A DNA stretch of 10,764 nt from NCBI GenBank assembly GCA_005789325.1, contig SXYE01000054.1:1-10764 (forward strand). The letters run 5' to 3'. Positions 1 to 6,055 of this stretch are shown here, in pieces. The notes beneath the pieces are model-generated. The model worked only from the letters and a program-made list of their open reading frames with translations, made no database searches and had not been told where the DNA came from. The DNA comes from Actinomycetota bacterium (GTDB taxonomy: Bacteria; Actinomycetota; Actinomycetes; S36-B12; UBA5976). The translations under genes and the position numbers were made by a program. Each line of letters opens with the position of its first letter. Position 1 is the stretch's first letter.

Positions 1-65
1 ACAGGGACTCGAACCCCGATTCGCGGCTCCAAAGGCCGATGTCCTGCCAATTGGACGATCCCGGA
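1..65 (-). tRNA. tRNA-Gln (anticodon UUG), 3' end cut by window edge
   Basis: Read on the minus strand, the sequence folds as a tRNA. The acceptor 5' strand is TCCGGGA (65-59), the D stem is GTCC/GGAC with GG in the loop, the anticodon loop is CTTTGGA (34-28) with anticodon TTG at 32-30, and the T arm is CGGGG-TTCGAGT-CCCTG. Anticodon UUG means glutamine. The window begins one base into the 3' acceptor strand, so the rest of that strand and any CCA lie outside. The base pair at the top of the anticodon stem (27-43) is a U/C mismatch; the other four pairs are canonical. No convincing promoter hexamers are visible upstream at 66-110. A tRNA-Gln next to this type of TetR gene is a familiar actinobacterial arrangement. 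Confidence 0.93.
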
Positions 66-131
66 ATAGCTTTTATCTGATTTGTAGTGCAAGTGAACCA
101 GTGCTCGAATAAGCCTAACCATCTGGAGTTG

Positions 132-137
132 TAGCGT
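132..137 (+). promoter_or_regulatory. Putative -10 box of a leaderless TetR mRNA
   Basis: TAGCGT fits the actinobacterial -10 consensus TANNNT and lies six bases before the GTG at 144. Transcription would therefore start at or next to the start codon. The only GGAG upstream (125-128) is about 15 bases from the GTG, too far for a normal Shine-Dalgarno. No clear -35 is seen. The motif is degenerate; support comes from the same spacing recurring at other SD-less starts in this window. Confidence 0.4.
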
Positions 138-143
138 TGATGC

Positions 144-899
144 GTGCCTACCAATTCAACGAGTGAACCTACTAAAGACGAACTCAAAGCTGCAAAGAAA
201 TTACTTAAGGCCCAAGAGAAAATGCAACTTGAAGCAGAGCGTGCTCGCGAGCGTGTAAGTAAGGCGGCTTTAGAAGTAGAACGTGAAGCCGGTCGCACAC
301 GTATGAGTGGTCATGAAAGACGCGAACAATTAATTAATGTTGCTAGACATTTATTTGCTGAAAAAGGTTATGAAGCAGTTTCAGTTGAAGAAATAGCCCA
401 ATGGGCTTCAGTTTCTAAGCCAGTTATTTATGAACACTTTGGAAGTAAAGATGGTTTGTATGCAGTTATTCTTGATCGCGAAACAAGACAATTACTTGAC
501 ACTGTAACTTTTAATTTAAAACCAGGTCATCCAAGAACAATGTTGGAACAAGCTGTGTTTTCTTTCTTTTCTTATATTGATGAACATCCAGATGGTTATC
601 GAGTTTTACTTAAAGATGCACCTGCTGCCAAAGGTGCTGGTGCATATTCTGGTTTAGTTAATGACATTGTTGATAAATGTGAAACAGTTTTAGCTGATGC
701 CTTTGGCAGATTTGGTTTACCAAGAAAATCTGCTGGCATTTATGCCCGTGCTCTAGTTGGATCTGTTGCTTTGACTGGTCAATGGTGGGAAGAAGAAAGA
801 CACATTTCTAAAGAAGAAATCACTGCTCAAGTTGTTAACTTTGTGTGGAATGGTTTGACTGACTTAAAAGCAAATCCAGTTCTTACTTCAAAAAAGTAA
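144..899 (+). CDS. TetR/AcrR-family transcriptional regulator with charged N-terminal extension
   Basis: This is a 251-aa DNA-binding regulator. Residues 1-53 form a Lys/Glu/Ala/Arg-rich, probably helical extension. The TetR N-terminal domain runs from about 57 to 105, with the helix-turn-helix around 79-99 (VSVEEIAQWASVSKPVIYEHF region). The rest is an all-helical ligand-binding/dimerisation domain ending in the WNGL segment near 235. The sequence resembles a widespread actinobacterial TetR subfamily encoded beside tRNA-Gln and glmU; its ligand and targets are not evident from sequence. GTG at 144 is the earliest possible start because TGA lies in frame at 138. ATG at 222 (Met27) and 303 (Met54) are alternatives, and Met54 would give a conventional TetR length. 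The gene ends two bases from the convergent ispE stop. It is likely autoregulated or acts on a divergent neighbour, but this is inference. Confidence 0.88.
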   Translation: MPTNSTSEPTKDELKAAKKLLKAQEKMQLEAERARERVSKAALEVEREAGRTRMSGHERREQLINVARHLFAEKGYEAVSVEEIAQWASVSKPVIYEHFGSKDGLYAVILDRETRQLLDTVTFNLKPGHPRTMLEQAVFSFFSYIDEHPDGYRVLLKDAPAAKGAGAYSGLVNDIVDKCETVLADAFGRFGLPRKSAGIYARALVGSVALTGQWWEEERHISKEEITAQVVNFVWNGLTDLKANPVLTSKK

Positions 900-901
900 A
901 G

Positions 902-1831
902 CTATTTAATTCTTGCCCCCGGTACTGGGCCAAAAGCAGTTACTGCTGAAGTGCAAGTTCCACTACTTAATAGATCAATTGCAATATCTGATGCTGCGGT
1001 GTCATCCAAACACAGAAAAACACAAGTTGGTCCAGATCCTGAAACAATGCCAGCTAAAGCACCTGCTTCTTCACCTGCTCTGAGTAATCTTCTTAATTCT
1101 GGTTTCAAAGACAAAGCAGCAGCTTGCAAATCGTTGACAAGATTTTTTGCTACTTCATTAGGGTTTCCATGAGCTAGAGCTTTAAGTAATTCCAAAGAAA
1201 TTTCTGGATCTGTTGCTTCTTTGTCTTTGGTGAGATGATCAAATTCTGCATACACCTCAGGTGTTGAAAGACCAAAATTATTTGTGGCAATTACCCAATG
1301 CAATGAGTCTCTGTGCAGTACCGGGGTTAATTGTTCACCTCGGCCGTATCCAAGAGCTGTATTTCCGTGTAATAAAAATGGAACATCAGAACCAACTTTG
1401 GAAGCAATTAAATTAAGTTCATCAATTGTTAAATGAAAATCCCATAAATAATTTATTCCAATAATTGTGGCAGCAGCATCAGCACTTCCCCCCGCCATTC
1501 CTCCAGCAATTGGAATGGATTTATCTATATGGATTCGGGCATGAATGGGTTGGTTAACATGTTTGGCAATTTCAGTTATGGCTTTGTTAACTAAATTATC
1601 TTTATTTGTTGGCACTTTTTCTGCATTAGATCCGCCAACAGAAATTCCTTCTTGACCAGGTCGAACCATACTTACTGTTACTTCATCATAAATAGAAACA
1701 GCATGAAAAACCGTTGCTAATTCGTGATAACCATCTTCCCCAAGTGGTGCAACTTTTAGTGACAGGTTAATTTTTGCTGGAACTTTTACTAAAACATGTT
1801 TTGGTGCTAAGTCTTGTAAATTTGCAGTCAT
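902..1831 (-). CDS. ispE: 4-diphosphocytidyl-2-C-methyl-D-erythritol kinase (IspE)
   Basis: IspE is a cytosolic GHMP-family kinase that phosphorylates the 2-OH of CDP-methylerythritol with ATP in the non-mevalonate (MEP) isoprenoid pathway. At 309 aa it is normal in length. Visible motifs are PAKINLSL at 18-25 (Lys20), the GHMP glycine-rich ATP loop at 106-121 in the actinobacterial form AGGMAGGSADAAA, GSDVPF at 147-152 with the catalytic Asp149, and SGSGPT at 264-269. Its ATG overlaps the ksgA TGA by four bases (ATGA), so translation is probably coupled. It is the last gene of the rsmI-metG-tatD-ksgA-ispE block. Its TAG stop lies two bases from the convergent TetR stop, leaving no room for a dedicated terminator. 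Confidence 0.97.
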   Translation of the reverse strand: MTANLQDLAPKHVLVKVPAKINLSLKVAPLGEDGYHELATVFHAVSIYDEVTVSMVRPGQEGISVGGSNAEKVPTNKDNLVNKAITEIAKHVNQPIHARIHIDKSIPIAGGMAGGSADAAATIIGINYLWDFHLTIDELNLIASKVGSDVPFLLHGNTALGYGRGEQLTPVLHRDSLHWVIATNNFGLSTPEVYAEFDHLTKDKEATDPEISLELLKALAHGNPNEVAKNLVNDLQAAALSLKPELRRLLRAGEEAGALAGIVSGSGPTCVFLCLDDTAASDIAIDLLSSGTCTSAVTAFGPVPGARIK

Positions 1832-2700
1832 GATCTTGTTGAATTAATAGTTATGCCACTTTTCTTCATGGCATAAGTCAAGCGCACATAGTCATCCACA
1901 TTCAATGCTTCCCCACGCAATTGTGGGTCAATTTGTGCTGATTCAAGAATTTCAGATGCTTTTTCTGAACCTGCACACATAGAACTTAAAGCGGAGCGAA
2001 GCATCTTTCTTCTTTGGGAAAATGCTGCATCAACAACAGCAAACAGCTCTTTTCTAATTGACTGATCAACATCTTTTTTTCTTGTAATTTGCACTAAATC
2101 AGAATCAACATTAGGAACAGGCCAAAACACACTTCTTGAAACTGAACCTGCTTTAGAAACTTCTCCATACCATTGCAATTTCACACTGGGTGAACCATAA
2201 GTTCTTGAGCCAGGTGAGGCTGCCAGACGATCTGCTACTTCTGATTGCACCATTACTAAATAGTTTTCAATGCTGGGAAATGTTTCTAAGATATGAATTA
2301 TCACTGGAACAGAAACGTTGTAGGGAAGATTTGCTACTAAAATATTTGGATTTTTTACTTCATGAGTGGTTATTTCTAGGGCATCTTTATTGATGACTTC
2401 AAGTTGATCACCACTAAAACCTTTTGCTTTAGCAGTAATAGGTAATAGCTCTGCTAATCGTTGGTCAATTTCAACAGCAAATACTTTTGCCCCAGTAGCA
2501 AGAAGGGCCAAGGTGAGAGAACCCAATCCTGGTCCAACTTCTAAAACAATTGAATCTTTACTAACTTTGCTGGTTCGAACAATTTTTTCCACAGTGTTTT
2601 GATCTGTGACAAAGTTTTGGCCTAGTTTTTTAGTTGGTTTTAAGTCAAGTTTTGAGGCAAGTTCTCTAATTTCAGTGGGGGTAAGTAGTTGGTTTGTCAT
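1828..2700 (-). CDS. rsmA: 16S rRNA (adenine1518-N6/adenine1519-N6)-dimethyltransferase RsmA/KsgA
   Basis: RsmA (KsgA) uses S-adenosylmethionine to dimethylate two adjacent adenines in the helix 45 loop of 16S rRNA during late 30S assembly; its loss classically gives kasugamycin resistance. The 290-aa protein shows KLGQNF (25-30), SAM motif I VLEVGPGLGSLT (52-63), the acidic SAM ribose ligand in AVEID (Glu77), the NLPYNVS catalytic motif (124-130) and the C-terminal FSQRRKMLR segment (227-235). The start is preceded by GGAAAG, six bases from the ATG and inside the end of tatD. The gene overlaps both tatD and ispE by four bases. In many actinobacteria an rpf gene for a resuscitation-promoting factor sits between tatD and ksgA; here there is none. 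Confidence 0.97.
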   Translation of the reverse strand: MTNQLLTPTEIRELASKLDLKPTKKLGQNFVTDQNTVEKIVRTSKVSKDSIVLEVGPGLGSLTLALLATGAKVFAVEIDQRLAELLPITAKAKGFSGDQLEVINKDALEITTHEVKNPNILVANLPYNVSVPVIIHILETFPSIENYLVMVQSEVADRLAASPGSRTYGSPSVKLQWYGEVSKAGSVSRSVFWPVPNVDSDLVQITRKKDVDQSIRKELFAVVDAAFSQRRKMLRSALSSMCAGSEKASEILESAQIDPQLRGEALNVDDYVRLTYAMKKSGITINSTRS

Positions 2701-3593
2701 TCAAACTTTCCGAAAAGTTTTTCAGCATTAACCCTTGTTGCATTTGCCACGGTGTCGGTATCAACATTCATTTCTTGTGCCATGGTGGCAAGTGTTAAAG
2801 GAATCATGTAAGAAGAATTTGGATAACCCCGATATGGCATAGGGGTAAGAAATGGGGCATCTGTTTCTACCAAAATATTTTCAAGTGGTGTTACTTGCAA
2901 AGCTTCTCTTAGGTTTGAAGCATTTTTAAAGGTACAAGTTCCGGCAAAAGATAAATACCATCCTCTTTTAACTAATTCTTGGGCAAAGTCTTTATCGCCA
3001 GAAAAACAATGAAATATTACTTGTTGTGCTTTTTCTTCATCTAAAATTTTCAAAGCTTCTTGGTGGGCGTCTCGATCATGAACCATCACAGGTTTATTTA
3101 GTTTATTTGCAATTTGGATATGGGCTCTAAAAGATTTTTCTTGGAAATCTCTTCCTTCAACACTTGTTCTAAAGAAATCAACTCCAGTTTCACCAATTGC
3201 TCTAACTGCCTCATCTTGGGCAAGTTCACTAATTTCAGCAATGGCTTCATCCAATGCACTTTCACTTTTTTCTAAAGCAATTAATGGTGCATCGTTGGGA
3301 TGAATTGCCACGGTGGCATGGATTTGGGAAAACTCTTTTGCTGTTTTTAGTGCCCAGCGAGAACTTGGAACATCTACTCCTACTTGCACAATTCCCACAA
3401 TTCCCACAGCTTTTGCTTTGGCTAATGAGTCTTCAACGCTCATGAAAATATCTTCATCTTCAATGTCTAAATGACAATGCGCATCAATTGTGGAGGTATT
3501 TAGTTTTTCTGGCAGGGGTGGGTATTCCCGTTTTTTAGATTCGGTCACACCAAAATCTTTTCTGGCGCGTAATTCATTATCTTTATTGTTCAT
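2697..3593 (-). CDS. tatD: TatD-family metal-dependent deoxyribonuclease/hydrolase
   Basis: This is a TIM-barrel metallo-hydrolase of the TatD family; members are metal-dependent DNases, generally with 3'-5' exonuclease activity. The full ligand set is visible: DAHCHLD at 37-43 (His39, His41), GETGVDFF at 134-141 (Glu135), VHDRDA at 171-176 (His172), HCFSG at 195-199 (His195) and ETDAPFLTP at 243-251 (Asp245). The 298-aa length includes a charged N-terminal extension of about 35 residues ending in PPLPEKL, as in other actinobacterial TatD proteins. The first 11 bases overlap the end of metG and the last four overlap ksgA. The physiological substrate is not shown by the sequence. The adjacent methyltransferase and synthetase genes reflect a conserved gene order rather than a proven shared pathway. 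Confidence 0.95.
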   Translation of the reverse strand: MNNKDNELRARKDFGVTESKKREYPPLPEKLNTSTIDAHCHLDIEDEDIFMSVEDSLAKAKAVGIVGIVQVGVDVPSSRWALKTAKEFSQIHATVAIHPNDAPLIALEKSESALDEAIAEISELAQDEAVRAIGETGVDFFRTSVEGRDFQEKSFRAHIQIANKLNKPVMVHDRDAHQEALKILDEEKAQQVIFHCFSGDKDFAQELVKRGWYLSFAGTCTFKNASNLREALQVTPLENILVETDAPFLTPMPYRGYPNSSYMIPLTLATMAQEMNVDTDTVANATRVNAEKLFGKFE

Positions 3594-5172
3594 CTTCTGC
3601 CAGGCGAGGAAAAATTGCTTCGCCCTTAATCACTTTGCTTCCCGCAGGCAGCATTCCCCAAGTTCCAACCTTGTCAATATTTTGCTTATTAATATTACCA
3701 ATTGATTCATTGGCTCCCAAAATATTCCAAATCTTCTTTGAACTTTCAGGCATTACTGGGTTATACAAAACAGCGATTGCTCTTAAAGTTTCGGCAACGC
3801 AATAAAGAACTGTGGCTAATCTTTCTTTATTTGCTTCATCTTTTGCTATTTTCCAAGGCTCTTGCTCTGTCACATAAAGATTTGCAGCATCCACAACTTT
3901 TCTGATTTCATTTATTCCTTCAGAAAAATCTAGTTTTATAATGTATTCATCAGCTTTTGTGGCAGCAGTTTTTATTGCTTCAACTAAGACTTGATCAGCA
4001 GCATTAAGTTGGCCAGGTTTTGGAATAACTCCGGCAAAGTATTTTTCAATCATTGCCGCTTCACGGGATGCAAGATTTCCTAATCCATTTGCTAATTCAG
4101 CTGTGTATCTTGCAGTTAAATCTTCCCATGAAAATGATCCATCTTGACCAAATCTGATAGCAGATAAAAAGTAGTAACGAAATGCATCTGCTCCCACATA
4201 ATCAACAATTTGTGAAGGTGGAATTCCTGTTAATTTTGTTTTACTCATTTTTTCTCCACCAACTAATAACCAACCATGAGCAAACACACATTTTGGTAAT
4301 TCGACTTCTGCTGCCATCAACATTGCTGGCCAATAAACAGCATGAAATCTTAAAATGTCTTTACCAACTAGATGAACATCTATTGGCCACACACTTTTGA
4401 ATAGTTTTCCTTCTTCACTATCTGCTGGAGCGCCATAACCTGCTGCAGTTATGTAATTAAGTAGTGCATCAAACCAAACATAAACAACTTGGTTTTTATC
4501 CCAAGGTAAAGGAATTCCCCAAGAAACAGCTGATCTTGACATTGATATGTCATCAAGACCTTGTTTCAGAAAAGCCATTACTTCGTTATAAGCAGATTGA
4601 GGTTGAATACTTTCTGGATGTTTTGTGTAGTGGTCAATTAATGGTTGTTGATATTGCTTAAGTTTAAAGAACCAGTTTTTTTCCTTTAACATTTCTACTG
4701 GCTTGGAATGAATGGGGCATAATTCTTGCCCATTTTCTTTTAGTAAATCTCCAGGTAATTTAAATTCTTCGCAGCCCACACAATATGGACCTTCATAACT
4801 TCCTTCATAAACCGCACCATTTGCTTTAACTTTTTCCCAAAACGCTTGCACCCCTTTGATGTGTCTTGTGGAAGTGGTTCTAATGAAATCATCATTTGCG
4901 GCATTAATTGTTTTTAATACTGGTAACCAGGATTCGTTAACTAATTTATCTGCCCAATCTTGGGGTTTAAAGTTATTGCTTTCAGCAGTTCTTTGCACTT
5001 TTGTGCCATGTTCATCTGTTCCTGTTAGAAACCAAACTTTTTCACCACGTTGGCGATGCCAACGAGTTAAAACATCTCCTGCTGTCGTGGTGTAGGCATG
5101 ACCAATATGAGGAGCATCATTTACATAGTAAATAGGTGTAGATAAATAGAAAGAATCTTTGGCGCTACTCAT
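3583..5172 (-). CDS. metG: Methionyl-tRNA synthetase
   Basis: MetG charges initiator and elongator tRNA-Met with methionine in the cytosol. The 529-aa protein is a class Ia synthetase with HIGH at 22-25 and KMSKT (KMSKS loop) at 308-312. Between them is a connective peptide with one putative zinc knuckle: Cys131, Cys134, Cys152, with His155 as a possible fourth ligand. The anticodon-binding helical domain follows from about 355, including TEQEPWKIAK near 435-444. It lacks the C-terminal EMAP/tRNA-binding dimerisation domain found in longer MetG proteins, so it is the short, probably monomeric type. The ATG overlaps the rsmI TGA by four bases. The end overlaps tatD by 11 bases, the largest overlap in the block. 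Confidence 0.97.
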   Translation of the reverse strand: MSSAKDSFYLSTPIYYVNDAPHIGHAYTTTAGDVLTRWHRQRGEKVWFLTGTDEHGTKVQRTAESNNFKPQDWADKLVNESWLPVLKTINAANDDFIRTTSTRHIKGVQAFWEKVKANGAVYEGSYEGPYCVGCEEFKLPGDLLKENGQELCPIHSKPVEMLKEKNWFFKLKQYQQPLIDHYTKHPESIQPQSAYNEVMAFLKQGLDDISMSRSAVSWGIPLPWDKNQVVYVWFDALLNYITAAGYGAPADSEEGKLFKSVWPIDVHLVGKDILRFHAVYWPAMLMAAEVELPKCVFAHGWLLVGGEKMSKTKLTGIPPSQIVDYVGADAFRYYFLSAIRFGQDGSFSWEDLTARYTAELANGLGNLASREAAMIEKYFAGVIPKPGQLNAADQVLVEAIKTAATKADEYIIKLDFSEGINEIRKVVDAANLYVTEQEPWKIAKDEANKERLATVLYCVAETLRAIAVLYNPVMPESSKKIWNILGANESIGNINKQNIDKVGTWGMLPAGSKVIKGEAIFPRLAEDEQ

Positions 5173-6020
5173 GAGTCCAATCTTAGAGAAGCTTCGTATA
5201 GCTCTCGTCTAGACAATCCTTGTTGTGTTGAAACTTCTTGGACAGCGTCTTTAAAACTAGATCCTGCATCAACTAATTGCTTAACTTGTCTGATTGCTTC
5301 TTCGTCAACTTCTTTTTTCCCGGTATTTTCAACCCCGGCAATAACAAGTGTTATCTCGCCCAAAACTTCTTTTGCCTGGGCCCAGGAAACTAAATCGCTA
5401 ATACTTCCTCGTATTACTTCTTCATAAGTTTTTGATATTTCTCGAACAACTGCAGCCTTTCTATTTTCTCCTACTACTTCTTGAATATCTTGCAAAGTTT
5501 GAAGTGTTCTACGAGGTGATTCAAATAGAACCATGGTTCGAGATTGAGTGTTTAAGTTGTTTAGTATTTCTGTTCGTTCTTTTCCTTTACGCGCAATAAA
5601 TCCTTCAAATGAAAAACGATCTGTTGGTAATCCAGAAAGAATTAAGGCAGATAAAACTGCACTTGGTCCAGGAATAACTGTTATTGAAATGTTTTCTTCA
5701 ATAGCTTTTGTCACTAAGCGATAACCAGGATCACTTATGGCAGGTGTTCCGGCATCACTGATTACTACAACTTTGGCACCATTTTTAAGTTTCTCAATAA
5801 TGTCAGGAATTTTTTCTATTTCATTTTCTTCAAAAAGTGAAATAACTGGGGCTGAAACATCAATATTCAAATCAGCAAACAATCTTTTGGCACGTCTGGT
5901 GTCTTCGGCTGCGATGAGGTCTGCTGCTTGCAAAGTTTGTTTTAATCGCTCAGATGCATCCAAAATATTGCCTAAAGGCGTTGCCGCCAAAATTAATTGT
6001 CCGCCACTCATAACCCTCAT
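5169..6020 (-). CDS. rsmI: 16S rRNA (cytidine1402-2'-O)-methyltransferase RsmI
   Basis: RsmI is a SAM-dependent tetrapyrrole-methylase-fold enzyme that 2'-O-methylates C1402 of 16S rRNA in the P-site part of the decoding centre. Motifs in the 283-aa product are LAATPLGN (11-18), AAEDTRRAKRL (37-47), SDAGTPAISDPG (88-99), IPGPSA (116-121), FESPRR (166-171), VREISKTYEEVIRG (192-205) and GEITLVIAG (221-229). The start is ambiguous. Met1 (6020-6018) has AAAGG directly against it, whereas Met4 (ATG at 6011-6009) has AAAGGA eight bases upstream, so Met4 is probably the true start and also fits the usual N terminus. It is the first gene of the five-gene block and is transcribed divergently from pmt over a 35-bp gap. 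Confidence 0.95.
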   Translation of the reverse strand: MRVMSGGQLILAATPLGNILDASERLKQTLQAADLIAAEDTRRAKRLFADLNIDVSAPVISLFEENEIEKIPDIIEKLKNGAKVVVISDAGTPAISDPGYRLVTKAIEENISITVIPGPSAVLSALILSGLPTDRFSFEGFIARKGKERTEILNNLNTQSRTMVLFESPRRTLQTLQDIQEVVGENRKAAVVREISKTYEEVIRGSISDLVSWAQAKEVLGEITLVIAGVENTGKKEVDEEAIRQVKQLVDAGSSFKDAVQEVSTQQGLSRRELYEASLRLDS

Positions 6021-6025
6021 CCTTT
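6020..6025 (-). promoter_or_regulatory. Shine-Dalgarno that favours Met4 as rsmI start
   Basis: AAAGGA on the minus strand lies eight bases before the ATG at 6011-6009, a normal spacing. Its last base is the A of the ATG at 6020-6018, which is too close to serve that codon. This argues for moving the rsmI start to 6011. Confidence 0.5.
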
Positions 6026-6032
6026 CAGGGAC

Positions 6033-6038
6033 AAGTTA
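6033..6038 (-). promoter_or_regulatory. Putative -10 box for the rsmI-ispE block
   Basis: TAACTT on the minus strand (6038 to 6033) matches TANNNT and predicts a transcription start near 6026, just ahead of AAAGGA and about 15 bases before the Met4 start at 6011. It lies back to back with the pmt -10 box, four bases away. No clear -35 is seen. Confidence 0.35.
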
Positions 6039-6042
6039 GTCG

Positions 6043-6048
6043 TAATCT
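6043..6048 (+). promoter_or_regulatory. Putative -10 box of a leaderless pmt mRNA
   Basis: TAATCT matches the actinobacterial -10 consensus TANNNT and ends seven bases before the GTG at 6056, which places the transcript start at or next to the start codon. No Shine-Dalgarno precedes the GTG. The surrounding 10-mer CGTAATCTTT (6041-6050) occurs again upstream of galU on the other strand (9741-9732), also in promoter position. Confidence 0.42.
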
Positions 6049-6055
6049 TTCAGCC

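Noticed and set aside
82..110. TTGTAG-17-TCGAAT as a conventional promoter for TetR
   Set aside because: It matches only 3/6 and 4/6 consensus bases and would leave a leader without a usable Shine-Dalgarno. The -10-like box at 132-137 fits the start better.
1411..1515. Unusual GHMP loop in IspE (AGGMAGGSADAAA instead of AGLGGGSSDAAA)
   Set aside because: This is the normal form in actinobacterial IspE proteins, not a novelty.
951..5095. Several plus-strand open frames of 63-79 codons opposite ispE, ksgA, tatD and metG
   Set aside because: They lie inside strongly recognised genes on the other strand, have no family-like motifs or Shine-Dalgarno sequences, and are expected shadows of AT-rich coding DNA.
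5737..6039. 100-codon plus-strand frame opposite the start of rsmI
   Set aside because: It is antisense to the conserved SAM-binding part of rsmI and its translation has low-complexity Ser/Leu/Ala content with no recognisable domain.
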